64,000 bases of DNA from an uncultured Acetatifactor sp. Lineage in GTDB: Bacteria; Bacillota; Clostridia; Lachnospirales; Lachnospiraceae. Location of the stretch: assembly GCA_910584375.1 (NCBI GenBank), contig CAJUAH010000010.1:1-64000 (forward strand), read 5' to 3'. The position numbers and the translations under genes were made by a program. The notes below the pieces were generated by a model. It did not search any database. It was not told the origin of the DNA and saw only the letters and a list, made by a program, of their open reading frames with translations. Of this stretch, positions 44,601 to 51,422 are shown one piece after another. Position 1 is the stretch's first letter. Each line of letters begins with the position of its first letter.

Positions 44601-46858
44601 ACCTCGGAGACCGTTATGGTTCCCGCCGCCGAGTAGCGCGCGATACCAAACTGTATCTTTTTGGCAGTGACCGCCTGGGGCAGCTTGATCACATAGTAAG
44701 TCCTGCCCCCCGCATCCGTCTTTCTCTGCAGAGAAACGCCGGCCACATCGGCCTGAACGCCGTTTTCATCCCAGTACCGCACTTTGGCGTAATAATACCC
44801 TGTGTCCTGGGAAGTCATATCGTGAAAAGCCAATGTATCCATCTTATATGCCTGGTCAAACTCATATGTAAGTCCATGGCCCGTTCCCATGGGGTTAAAG
44901 CCCCCTACATCCCATGTATTGGCAAAGTAATATGACGACGGATCGTGATCCACGGTTCCCCAGGCTGTTCCCTGCCGGGTGTCCAGAGGACTGTTCTGCA
45001 TCGTGGCGCCCATAACCGCGCTGACAATGTGCGCGCCCTTTTCTCCTGTATTGCCCACATTGATCAGATTATATTTGGGCATGACAGCGGGATTGGCGTC
45101 CGTAGTGGTGGCCGCCGCGGACAGAGAAGGCCCGCTCTCTCCAAACTCATTGACGCCGGTCACATACACCGTGTATTCCGTCAAGTCCCTGAGATTCCCG
45201 ATGGTATAACTGTTCGCCTTGATTCCCTCGATCTTCTGATATGTTTCCGCTGTGCTCTCTTTATAATACAGATTGTAGGTCAGAGTGTCCTTCATATTCT
45301 TCCAGGACACCGCCACGCTCTGGTACTGTCCCTTTGCCGACACATTGTCCGGCTTATCCGGCTTACCGCTGGGCAGTGGAACCGCCTTCACCTCATCGCC
45401 GTACCCGCTGCGCCATGCGCCGTTGACCGACTGTACGCGGATCTGGTATTCCTGGTAATTGGCCAGCTCCCTGCCGCCAAAAGAAGTGACGTCCAGAGCG
45501 TTGCCTGTGACCATCACAGTCTCCTGACGGTCTCCCTGCTTTATCAGCACTTCATAACCGGTGATATTCACACAGGCGTCCCATTCCAGACCGATGATCT
45601 TGTTCCCGGCCTCCGCGCGAAGATTCTTTGGTATATCCATCTCCGGCTCCGGAATCCTCTCCTCCATGCCGTTGACAAACTCCACTTTGGATATCTCCGC
45701 CAGATTATTATTCTTACGCATCCCCGTGATGGTCAGCGTTACTTTTTTGACCGCTACCTGAGAACCCAGATGCAGCCGGATGTTGCCGTGACCGTCCCGC
45801 TCGGCCCTTATGGCGGAATCCACCAAAAGATAGCTTACCCCGTCGTCCACCGGAATGGCCTTTACCTGCTCCGTCCCGGATTCGTCCGTATAGGCGATGG
45901 TTATAACGCTGTTGCTGATGGGATTATCCCCGCCCGTCTCAATGATGATTCCGTCGGCCAGATTAGCCTCCCCCGCCTCCGCAAAGAAGAATTCCAGAGA
46001 AACCGGGGTATCCTTGGAGATGGCGGCCGGACTGCCGTCCGGTTTCAGCGCCGTAAGTGTAACGCTCTCCCTGTTTTCCAGAAGGCCCCGCAGGTCGCCC
46101 TCCACTTTGGTATTCGCTCCCTGGGCGGGCTGTATGGCCTCCACAGGCACAAACCGCTCTACGCCTGCCAGCGTATCCCTGCCGTCATTGTATCCCTTGG
46201 AAAAATACTCCAGATCCACCAGGTCCACCACGCCGTCACCGTTGAGATCCGCCGCCAGTCCCGGCGCGCCAAAGCCCCCTTTATCCATGGCATCCACCAG
46301 AGCCGTTCTGTCCGCGGCATCCATCCTGCCGTCTCCGTTGACGTCACCCAGCAGCAGCACGCCGGGATGCATGGTCCCCTGGGCATAATTCACCCCGCCC
46401 AGAAACCCGGTCATCAGGTTGACGGCATATGCCTTATTTTTCACAGCGATGGACTGTGTATATGTGGCGAACCCCTTCGCCGTCACTGTCAAAGTATACT
46501 GGCCCTCTGCGAGCCCGCTGAAACTTGCCCTGCGCTCCAGAGCGTCATCCGCCCCCAGAACGATCTCTCCCTTCAGGGCCTGACCCGCAGGGTCTGTCAG
46601 TTCCACCTGGAAAGCTACCGGGCTATCCAGGATCAGCGCCGCGCCGATGCACACATCCACCTGACCGATCTGCCCGGCCTGAATCCGCTGCCCCAATTTT
46701 TTGTTCAGAGCATCATAAGCATCGGCTTCCGAAACCGTACCGTCTGTTCCAGTGGCATCGGTTCCCGAGACAGTGCCGCCCGTCCCTGTGGCATAGGCCG
46801 TCAGTCCGGACCCCATCGCCAGCACAATCACCAGCAAAAACGCCAATACTCTCTTCAT
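41678..46858 (-). CDS. Secreted M60-like metallopeptidase with dockerin, FN3 and discoidin modules
   Basis: 1726 residues. Signal peptide 1 to about 24. A beta domain (60-150) precedes a type I dockerin at 169-225, with two calcium loops, DVNGDGRMDAAD (172-183) and DLNGDGVVDLVD (204-215). Fibronectin type III modules follow at about 411-500 and 500-590, a discoidin-like domain at 625-755, the peptidase M60-like domain at about 830-1240 with HEIGH at 1135-1139 and the third-ligand-region Glu1150, and a C-terminal F5/8-type module at about 1450-1570. M60-like enzymes cut mucin-type glycoproteins and their discoidin modules bind glycans. It has no wall anchor of its own; the dockerin may dock onto the cohesin-like protein encoded next. 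Confidence 0.88.
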   Translation of the reverse strand: MKRVLAFLLVIVLAMGSGLTAYATGTGGTVSGTDATGTDGTVSEADAYDALNKKLGQRIQAGQIGQVDVCIGAALILDSPVAFQVELTDPAGQALKGEIVLGADDALERRASFSGLAEGQYTLTVTAKGFATYTQSIAVKNKAYAVNLMTGFLGGVNYAQGTMHPGVLLLGDVNGDGRMDAADRTALVDAMDKGGFGAPGLAADLNGDGVVDLVDLEYFSKGYNDGRDTLAGVERFVPVEAIQPAQGANTKVEGDLRGLLENRESVTLTALKPDGSPAAISKDTPVSLEFFFAEAGEANLADGIIIETGGDNPISNSVITIAYTDESGTEQVKAIPVDDGVSYLLVDSAIRAERDGHGNIRLHLGSQVAVKKVTLTITGMRKNNNLAEISKVEFVNGMEERIPEPEMDIPKNLRAEAGNKIIGLEWDACVNITGYEVLIKQGDRQETVMVTGNALDVTSFGGRELANYQEYQIRVQSVNGAWRSGYGDEVKAVPLPSGKPDKPDNVSAKGQYQSVAVSWKNMKDTLTYNLYYKESTAETYQKIEGIKANSYTIGNLRDLTEYTVYVTGVNEFGESGPSLSAAATTTDANPAVMPKYNLINVGNTGEKGAHIVSAVMGATMQNSPLDTRQGTAWGTVDHDPSSYYFANTWDVGGFNPMGTGHGLTYEFDQAYKMDTLAFHDMTSQDTGYYYAKVRYWDENGVQADVAGVSLQRKTDAGGRTYYVIKLPQAVTAKKIQFGIARYSAAGTITVSEVYFYYYDTLMDEIMSLYQDDLHTVLRSEVTQADIDALRARINTVDPVSGEYHPDRELLERELQTAEAILRDVRLNASVKIHSGITTKDVGRGFGGLNAWQPLGVVAAAQEEIMVYVGHSTRKTGEAANLQLVSTQYHSEAAGVGTVVSTLKVGPNKISVPKIGSATGMESGGALYIQYTGDGSDGQYAVRVSGGTQVPCLDLYQVTEESERLARAKAYVEELETFVGQMESTHGEVHGNSQNSQVKYAYSETDCILGASDILLDTMMLSLPAKQILGGAGSGTAEQKARKILSSMQAMEDMMYLFYQHKGLNASAPEAVNQIPRGHLNIRYQRMFSGAFMYASGNHIGIEWGSAPGMVSATPVTADSEGRYVSGAYFGWGIAHEIGHCINQGTYAIAEITNNYFAVLAQAHDNNGSVRFQYDNVYKKVTSGSKGMASNVFTQLGMYWQLHLAYDRGYNYRTYANYTEQLDNLFFARVDTYARDTAKAPAPGNIALTLAGNREQDLMRLSCAAARSNILQFFERWGMTPDEETRRYAGQFPEENRAICYANDDARVYSLQGGVSSLNGTVEAVGDNVAASVHEGRPNQVDIALSSKGIPQADVLGYEIVRCMINGGDTVKEVVGFTTGGSFSDTVSVNNRVVWYEVAVIDKYLNRSAVKTLKPVKIGDDGSLEKSFWAVGTQNLTASGQNQGVGSDSSPCEPEAEDPAGKLIDNDVSTAYTAETGGEAAIVLEFNKTLTVTGLKYSALDGIPGAGYEIQACCAGSWVKVAEGSLDVSGTGTVYFSNGAQEYVSTYSATAVKLILKTASGSRLSIGELDVLGATGDNVDFRRADSGEAVIGRLVSAYKYGDRDTDVIPEGSIVFGGSYKGNPAYNVLILYDQDGNIVGGTNSAGDLQAQQILLAEVPEEGEIKNVWNGTWLYWLEPDQQADLTALTRVRAELYRVNDALTNEGQRLVSDSLFENMPTALPDIELGQ

Positions 46859-46952
46859 ATCTTCCTTTTCTCCTTTCGTTTCCCATGCGATCTTACAATG
46901 GCAAACCTGTAGCCTTCTTACATTTTTCAGTGGGTAGAGCAGAACTAAAAAC

Positions 46953-46996
46953 GCCGCAAACCCTTGATTTCCCTGCGAAAATCCTTGATCTGCGGC
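46953..46996 (-). terminator. Hairpin with U-run after the tRNA-like element
   Basis: GCCGCA (46953-46958) pairs with TGCGGC (46991-46996), with inner GATTT/AAATC pairing; on the minus strand GTTTTTAG follows. It would end a transcript that begins upstream of the degenerate tRNA. Confidence 0.55.
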
Positions 46997-47011
46997 CCTT
47001 TGCCGTTATGC

Positions 47012-47079
47012 AGCATACGGGACTTGAGCCCGTAGCCTTCGCTTTGTCCGTTTGAACCGCTTCTGGCTACGCTAATCCT
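47012..47079 (-). pseudogene. Degenerate tRNA-like sequence (tRNA-Ala related)
   Basis: On the minus strand the T-arm TACGGG-CTCAAGT-CCCGTA is intact, and D-arm and 3' parts align with the tRNA-Ala(GGC) gene at 51286-51358 with about 70 percent identity overall. The anticodon stem no longer pairs and the 5' acceptor strand does not match the 3' strand, so it cannot be a working tRNA. It retains an upstream promoter and downstream terminator. Confidence 0.6.
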
Positions 47080-47089
47080 TTTGAAAATC

Positions 47090-47117
47090 AGTATAGCATA
47101 AATGGAGAATTATGCAA
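47090..47117 (-). promoter_or_regulatory. Promoter reading into the tRNA-like element
   Basis: Minus strand TTGCAT (47112-47117), 16 bases, TGC-TATACT (47090-47095, extended -10), placed 11 bases before the tRNA-like sequence, as for real tRNA genes. Confidence 0.5.
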
Positions 47118-47187
47118 ATATATTTTGCAAATTTTACAGATATTTTCCCGCCTGTTTTTATCCTCATATTCCATCCTCGGAACAGTT

Positions 47188-48513
47188 TCATGTACGCACC
47201 TGCTTTCGCAGCAGAATCAGCGCCAGCACATTGGGCAGCACCATCACGGCGTTGACCAGATCCGTACATTCCCAAACCAGATTCATGGGTATCACGGCGC
47301 CCACATAGATCATAACGATATACACCAGCTTGTAATGGGGAACAGCTCCGGGTCCCCACAGATACTCCGCCGCTTTCTCTCCCATATAGGACCAGCCGAT
47401 CAGGGTGGTCAGGGCAAAGGCCGCCAGAGAAAGGGACAAAAAGACCTCCCCGTCAAACGGCAGCCCCCAGGCCGCAAACAATGGCAGAGAACGAAAGGCG
47501 GCCGCAGCCAGACCCGTCTCATTGATCCCTTCCAGAGATCCGGGGTGCAACAGCATATTAGACACTATGACCAATCCGGTCAACAGACACATAACCACCG
47601 TATCCCAGAATACTGCAGTCATGGAAACATAGGCCTGATAGGCAGGAGAAACCGCATCGGAGGAGGCGGCCCCGATGGCGGCTGTTCCGATGCCCGCCTC
47701 GTTGGTATACAGCCCTCTGGCTATGCCGTAACGGGCCGCCACCAGAAGACCGCCGCCAGCCACGCCCCCCAGGGCGGCCCGGGGCGAAAAAGCACTTTCC
47801 AATATGTACAGACAGGCGGGACCCAGCGCGCTGCGAAACCGCCACAGCAGGGCCAGGCATCCGGCAATATAGAGTAGCCCCAGCACCGGCACCAGCCGCA
47901 TACACACCTTGCTGATGCTGCGTATACCGCCGATCAGTACCAACCCGGTCAACACAGCGGCGGCCATTCCCACCAGATGCGGGGACCATCCCCAGGTCAT
48001 GGAGGTGGTCTGGGTCAAAGAATTGGCCTGGGTGGTACAGCCCACACCAAAGGCCGCCGCCACGGTGCATGCCGCATAGAATCCGGCCAGAGGCTTACAA
48101 TGAAGCCCGTCCCGTATCACATACATCGGGCCGCCTATATGATGTCCTTCCCGGTCCCGCTGTCGGTAAAGCACTCCCAGATAACACTCCGCATAGGCGG
48201 TGGCCATACCCAGCACCCCGGTGAGCCAGCACCACAGCACCGCGCCGGGGCCTCCCAGCGCCACGGCGGTGGACACGCCGATGATATTTCCCGTTCCCAG
48301 AGTCGCGGCCAAAGTGGTTGCCAGGGCCCCAAAGGGAGAAACCCTGGGCCGGCTCTCTCCCTTCGTCTCCGGTGTGAGCGACATACGGACGGCTCTGCCG
48401 ATATGTCGCTGCGGCACATGCAAATGAAATGTAAAATACAGGTGAACACCCAAAAGTAAGAACAGCAAAGGTCCGTTCCACAGAAATTGATTGATGACAG
48501 AGAGCATTTTCAC
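47188..48513 (-). CDS. AGCS family sodium:amino acid (alanine/glycine) symporter
   Basis: 441 residues from GTG 48513 (AAGGA 6 bases upstream); a longer frame begins in poor sequence. About ten membrane helices. Family motifs: FGALATTLAATLGTGNIIGVSTA near the N-terminus (the substrate/sodium site), GGPMYVIRDGL, and YTNEAGIGTAAIGAASS in the middle, then LIGWSYMGEKAAEYLWG late. AGCS proteins import alanine or glycine with sodium. It lies 70 bases after the ABC permease gene in the same direction but a separate function is likely. Confidence 0.92.
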   Translation of the reverse strand: MKMLSVINQFLWNGPLLFLLLGVHLYFTFHLHVPQRHIGRAVRMSLTPETKGESRPRVSPFGALATTLAATLGTGNIIGVSTAVALGGPGAVLWCWLTGVLGMATAYAECYLGVLYRQRDREGHHIGGPMYVIRDGLHCKPLAGFYAACTVAAAFGVGCTTQANSLTQTTSMTWGWSPHLVGMAAAVLTGLVLIGGIRSISKVCMRLVPVLGLLYIAGCLALLWRFRSALGPACLYILESAFSPRAALGGVAGGGLLVAARYGIARGLYTNEAGIGTAAIGAASSDAVSPAYQAYVSMTAVFWDTVVMCLLTGLVIVSNMLLHPGSLEGINETGLAAAAFRSLPLFAAWGLPFDGEVFLSLSLAAFALTTLIGWSYMGEKAAEYLWGPGAVPHYKLVYIVMIYVGAVIPMNLVWECTDLVNAVMVLPNVLALILLRKQVRT

Positions 48514-48584
48514 GTCAGTTCCTTCCGGGCAGACTTTCCTGCCCGTCATTTCACAGCTTTATATATGTATATGATATAAGATTC

Positions 48585-49277
48585 TTATTCAAGCCCTCTT
48601 TTCTGATAGGCAAAGACAAACAATATAAACACTATGGCAAAATTCACCGCCGTCACAATGATATTTTCCGCAGAAACGCCGGATATGCCGATGCCGTTTA
48701 TGAGATCGCTGATCTGTTTTGCGTAAGTTATTCTCGCAGCCCTGTCGATACCGTCGTTGAACATGGACAGCATCGGCAAAAACGCCATGATCATCATAAC
48801 GGGAACCGTCACGGAAGTTGCCGCCATCTGATTGGCGCTGCATATTCCTATGACCGCACCGGTCAACTCCGAGAGAAGTATTCCTGCTGCCATGACAGCC
48901 ATAAACATCCACAGCTCGTTTCCCCTGTATTCACCCACTGCCGCGAACACAGCCGTTCCCAGCATGCACATTCCAAAAACATATACGCCGATGCCGATCA
49001 GATACTCCCAGGGCCTGACATTGCTCATCATAAACACCCGCAGCGTGTTTTTCTCCTTCTCCTCCGAGACAATGGAAGACATACAGACCAACGGAGCCAT
49101 GCCGATAAACATGGCCGCAAACATTTTCACAAAAAAGTGCCGCGGCATACCCTCTATCGTTACGGCGTTTTCCATGATCACCGTCATCATGGGAAACATT
49201 ACATATTGAATCAGAACCGCCTTGTTTTTCATGGTATCGCATATTTGTTTCAAAAATACAGCCACTATATTTTTCAT
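48585..49277 (-). CDS. ABC-2 type transporter permease
   Basis: 230 residues, about six membrane helices, ABC-2 type layout: an N-terminal amphipathic helix MKNIVAVFLKQICDTMKNKA, then SIVSEEKEKNTLRVFMMSNVRPWEYLIG (the typical Glu-Lys-rich loop of drug/peptide exporters). Its ATG overlaps the ATPase stop by four bases (ATGA), so the subunits are translationally coupled. Substrate unknown; with LytTR and DUF3021 partners it may export a toxic lipid-active compound or peptide. Confidence 0.88.
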   Translation of the reverse strand: MKNIVAVFLKQICDTMKNKAVLIQYVMFPMMTVIMENAVTIEGMPRHFFVKMFAAMFIGMAPLVCMSSIVSEEKEKNTLRVFMMSNVRPWEYLIGIGVYVFGMCMLGTAVFAAVGEYRGNELWMFMAVMAAGILLSELTGAVIGICSANQMAATSVTVPVMMIMAFLPMLSMFNDGIDRAARITYAKQISDLINGIGISGVSAENIIVTAVNFAIVFILFVFAYQKRGLE

Positions 49278-50125
49278 ACCTCAAGTTCCTTTCCTGTTAG
49301 CTCAATAAACACCGTTTCCAGATTCGGCTCGGTAGTGTGTATCGTCTCCGCGCAGCCGTTTCTGATCAGCTCCGCCACCCTGTCGGCCGCGTCTGTATTA
49401 TGGGGAATCTCTATATCCGCTCCGTCCTCCAGATGTATTTTCAGCATACGTTGGTGGTTATATCTGCGGCAGATATCCCGGGGCCTGTCGCATTCTATTA
49501 TTTTCCCGTCGTCAATCAGCGCGATCCTGTCACAGAGCTTTTCAGCCTCCGCCATGGTATGCGTTGTGAGAAAGACCGTCCTGCCTTTCTCTTTTTCAGC
49601 GAGAATCATTTTGTGTATCTCGTTTGCGGTAGTGGGATCAAGTCCGCTGGTCGGCTCGTCAAGAAACATAACGTCTGGCTCTGTCATAAAGACTCTGGCC
49701 AGGCGAAGCCTGCTCTGCATACCCTTCGACAGCCTGGACGCAGCCCTTTTTTTGACGCCCGCAAGGCCAACCTTTTCCAGAGCCCTCATGATATCTTCGT
49801 TTTTGATTCCGTATATCCTTGCAAATATCTTGAGATTTTCATAACAGCTAAACCTCTCGTAAATCCCGAAATTATCCATCATGATCCCGATTTTCTTACG
49901 ATCCTGTCCTGTCATTTTCCTCGACGCGATCCCGCTTATTTCCGCATTTCCTCCGTCTGGAGCAAGCTGTCCCGTAAGGATTTTGATCAGCGTTGTCTTA
50001 CCCGCCCCCGACGGCCCTAGAAGGCCAAATATCTCCCCTCTGTGAATGGTAAGACTCACTCCGTCCAATACGGTTTTGTCTCCAAAGGCTTTTGTTATGT
50101 TGTCCGCGATAATATACTCTTCCAT
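49274..50125 (-). CDS. ABC transporter ATP-binding protein
   Basis: 283 residues. Walker A GPSGAGKTT (about 37-45), signature RLSKGMQSRLRLARVF, Walker B VMFLDEPTSGLD, and the H-loop in TTHTMAEAEKL. The C-terminal extension (about 220-283) resembles DUF4162 in export ATPases. GGAGGAAAAG precedes the ATG. It forms an exporter with the downstream permease. The gene is third in the LytTR operon. Confidence 0.95.
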   Translation of the reverse strand: MEEYIIADNITKAFGDKTVLDGVSLTIHRGEIFGLLGPSGAGKTTLIKILTGQLAPDGGNAEISGIASRKMTGQDRKKIGIMMDNFGIYERFSCYENLKIFARIYGIKNEDIMRALEKVGLAGVKKRAASRLSKGMQSRLRLARVFMTEPDVMFLDEPTSGLDPTTANEIHKMILAEKEKGRTVFLTTHTMAEAEKLCDRIALIDDGKIIECDRPRDICRRYNHQRMLKIHLEDGADIEIPHNTDAADRVAELIRNGCAETIHTTEPNLETVFIELTGKELEV

Positions 50126-50155
50126 CTTTTCCTCCTGTCCGGGTTGTCTCCCTTT

Positions 50156-50635
50156 TCACCGTTCCTGTTTTTCTTCTTTACAGCGCCTCAGAGCCTCCTC
50201 CAGCTTACGGTTTTCCTGCCGCTCCGCGATCGCGGATATGATTGTGCTCACGACACAGCTCACAGCAAAGCACAGGACAAACATGATCCAGGCCAAAGGC
50301 ATATCCGTGGGAAACCAGTCAAATACGGAGATAAAGACCAGTATAACCAGAAACGCCCCCGAAAACATCGCCGCCACCCTTGCGGCAAACGGCATCTTCC
50401 TGATCAGGATATCCGTCATGAAGACAAGCCTCAGCCCCGTTATCATGGCGATCGCCGCCAAAAGCTGAAAACTCGTGACCACCCCCACGCCTGCGTTTCC
50501 CAGTGAAAATATCGTGGAAATGTCATGCGCCGACTCGCCAAACAACAGGCAGAATATATTGAACATCCCTGTGGAGATCCCATATAGCATAAATACCTGC
50601 CCCAAATACTTAAAGACCGAAACATTCTTATCCAT
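50156..50635 (-). CDS. DUF3021 family membrane protein
   Basis: 159 residues with four predicted helices (YLGQVFMLYGISTGMFNIFC, VVTSFQLLAAIAMITGL, VAAMFSGAFLVILVFISV, WIMFVLCFAVSCVVSTI) and a basic cytoplasmic tail RQENRKLEEALRRCKEEKQ. This matches DUF3021, whose members are paired with LytTR regulators and in streptococci (BrsM/HdrM-type systems) restrain the regulator at the membrane. Its ATG directly abuts the LytTR stop (TAA ATG), so it is translated in step with the regulator. Confidence 0.85.
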   Translation of the reverse strand: MDKNVSVFKYLGQVFMLYGISTGMFNIFCLLFGESAHDISTIFSLGNAGVGVVTSFQLLAAIAMITGLRLVFMTDILIRKMPFAARVAAMFSGAFLVILVFISVFDWFPTDMPLAWIMFVLCFAVSCVVSTIISAIAERQENRKLEEALRRCKEEKQER

Positions 50636-51076
50636 TTATTTCACCCCCAGTTTCTTCTTAAGTTCTTCCGCGTACTGCCTGGATACGATCAACTGCTCGC
50701 CGTTTTCAAGTGTGATCCGCAGTCTGCGGTCCAGCTCGGCCCGCAGAGAACGTATATATTTCAGCCGCACGATACAGGCCTTGCTGATACGCAGAAAATC
50801 GCCGTCGCAAAGCCTGTCGCCCATCTCATAGAGTTTCAGCCTGGACTCATAGCATTCGTTTTCGGTATAGACAAAGGTTTTTCTGTCTACCGATTCGATA
50901 TACGCGATCCTCGCTATGTCGAGTATATATGTTTCCCCGTTCTTTGTCACAGTGATCTGGCTGTTTGCGATACGCAGTGCGGCAATGATGTTCTCCAACT
51001 GCTCGGTGACGCTGCCGCAGTTTATAACGATCTCCGTATCCGTAAGCGCCGGATCTATATTCACAGATATTTTCAC
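50636..51076 (-). CDS. LytTR family DNA-binding regulator
   Basis: 146 residues from GTG 51076, chosen for the AGAGGTG site 6 bases upstream; a TTG seven codons earlier is an alternative. There is no receiver domain: a 45-residue leader is followed by the LytTR domain (about 45-146) with YILDIARIAYIESVDRKTFVYT, YEMGDRLCDGDFLRISKACIVRLKYIRSL and GEQLIVSRQYAEELKKKLG. Together with DUF3021 it forms a LytTR regulatory system controlling the adjacent ABC exporter. Two direct repeats 21 bases apart upstream of the gene fit autoregulation. Confidence 0.9.
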   Translation of the reverse strand: MKISVNIDPALTDTEIVINCGSVTEQLENIIAALRIANSQITVTKNGETYILDIARIAYIESVDRKTFVYTENECYESRLKLYEMGDRLCDGDFLRISKACIVRLKYIRSLRAELDRRLRITLENGEQLIVSRQYAEELKKKLGVK

Positions 51077-51135
51077 GATATTCACCTCTTCTGGCAATAT
51101 GGTAATACAGTGCCCGCAATTTTACAAGCGGGGAA

Positions 51136-51171
51136 TACGCGACCTGCCGGGCTGCGTACGCAAGCTGCCGG
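51136..51171 (-). promoter_or_regulatory. Candidate LytTR binding site (21-bp spaced direct repeats)
   Basis: TACGCGACCTGCCGG (51136-51150) and TACGCAAGCTGCCGG (51157-51171) match at 13 of 15 positions, start-to-start distance 21 bases. A weak CGCTTG-N17-TATTAC promoter lies just downstream toward the LytTR gene (-35 at 51125-51130, -10 at 51102-51107), so the repeats span about -40 to -75. Confidence 0.6.
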
Positions 51172-51228
51172 TTCCTGGCCCTTTCTATGAAAAACAGATG
51201 TAAGGGCAAGTGTATGCAGGCATAAAAA

Positions 51229-51265
51229 CAGCGGATTTCCATTGTTTTCTAAAGGAAATCCGCTG
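51229..51265 (-). terminator. Terminator of the tRNA-Ala gene
   Basis: CAGCGGATTTCC (51229-51240) pairs perfectly over 12 bases with GGAAATCCGCTG (51254-51265); TTTTTATG follows on the minus strand. Confidence 0.92.
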
Positions 51266-51285
51266 CTTTACGCCTTTTCTCTTCG

Positions 51286-51358
51286 TGGAGCATACGGGAC
51301 TCGAACCCGTGGCCTTCACACTGCCAGTGTGACGCGCTCCCAGCTGCGCTAATGCCCC
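51286..51358 (-). tRNA. tRNA-Ala(GGC)
   Basis: 73 bases, cloverleaf intact: acceptor GGGGCAT with ATGCTCC including the G3:U70 pair that identifies alanine tRNA, anticodon loop CTGGCAG with anticodon GGC, and T-arm ACGGGTTCGAGTCCCGT. CCA is not encoded. Confidence 0.95.
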
Positions 51359-51366
51359 ATGAAGTT

Positions 51367-51394
51367 AGTATAACACAGCTTGGGAAAAAAGCAA
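51367..51394 (-). promoter_or_regulatory. Promoter of tRNA-Ala
   Basis: Minus strand TTGCTT (51389-51394), 16 bases, TATACT (51367-51372), 8 bases before the tRNA. Confidence 0.7.
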
Positions 51395-51422
51395 ACAATT
51401 TTTTATAAAATTCAAAAAATTT

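Noticed and set aside
44945..46912. Open frame of 655 codons on the plus strand opposite the M60 peptidase
   Set aside because: Exact antisense of a well-supported gene with signal peptide and dockerin; composition (His, Gln, Arg-rich) is that of a shadow frame. The same holds for long plus-strand frames opposite DUF5717, bcd, the GGDEF gene and hom.
46525..47055. Plus-strand frame ending through the tRNA-like element
   Set aside because: Antisense to the peptidase N-terminus and the degenerate tRNA; no ribosome binding site.
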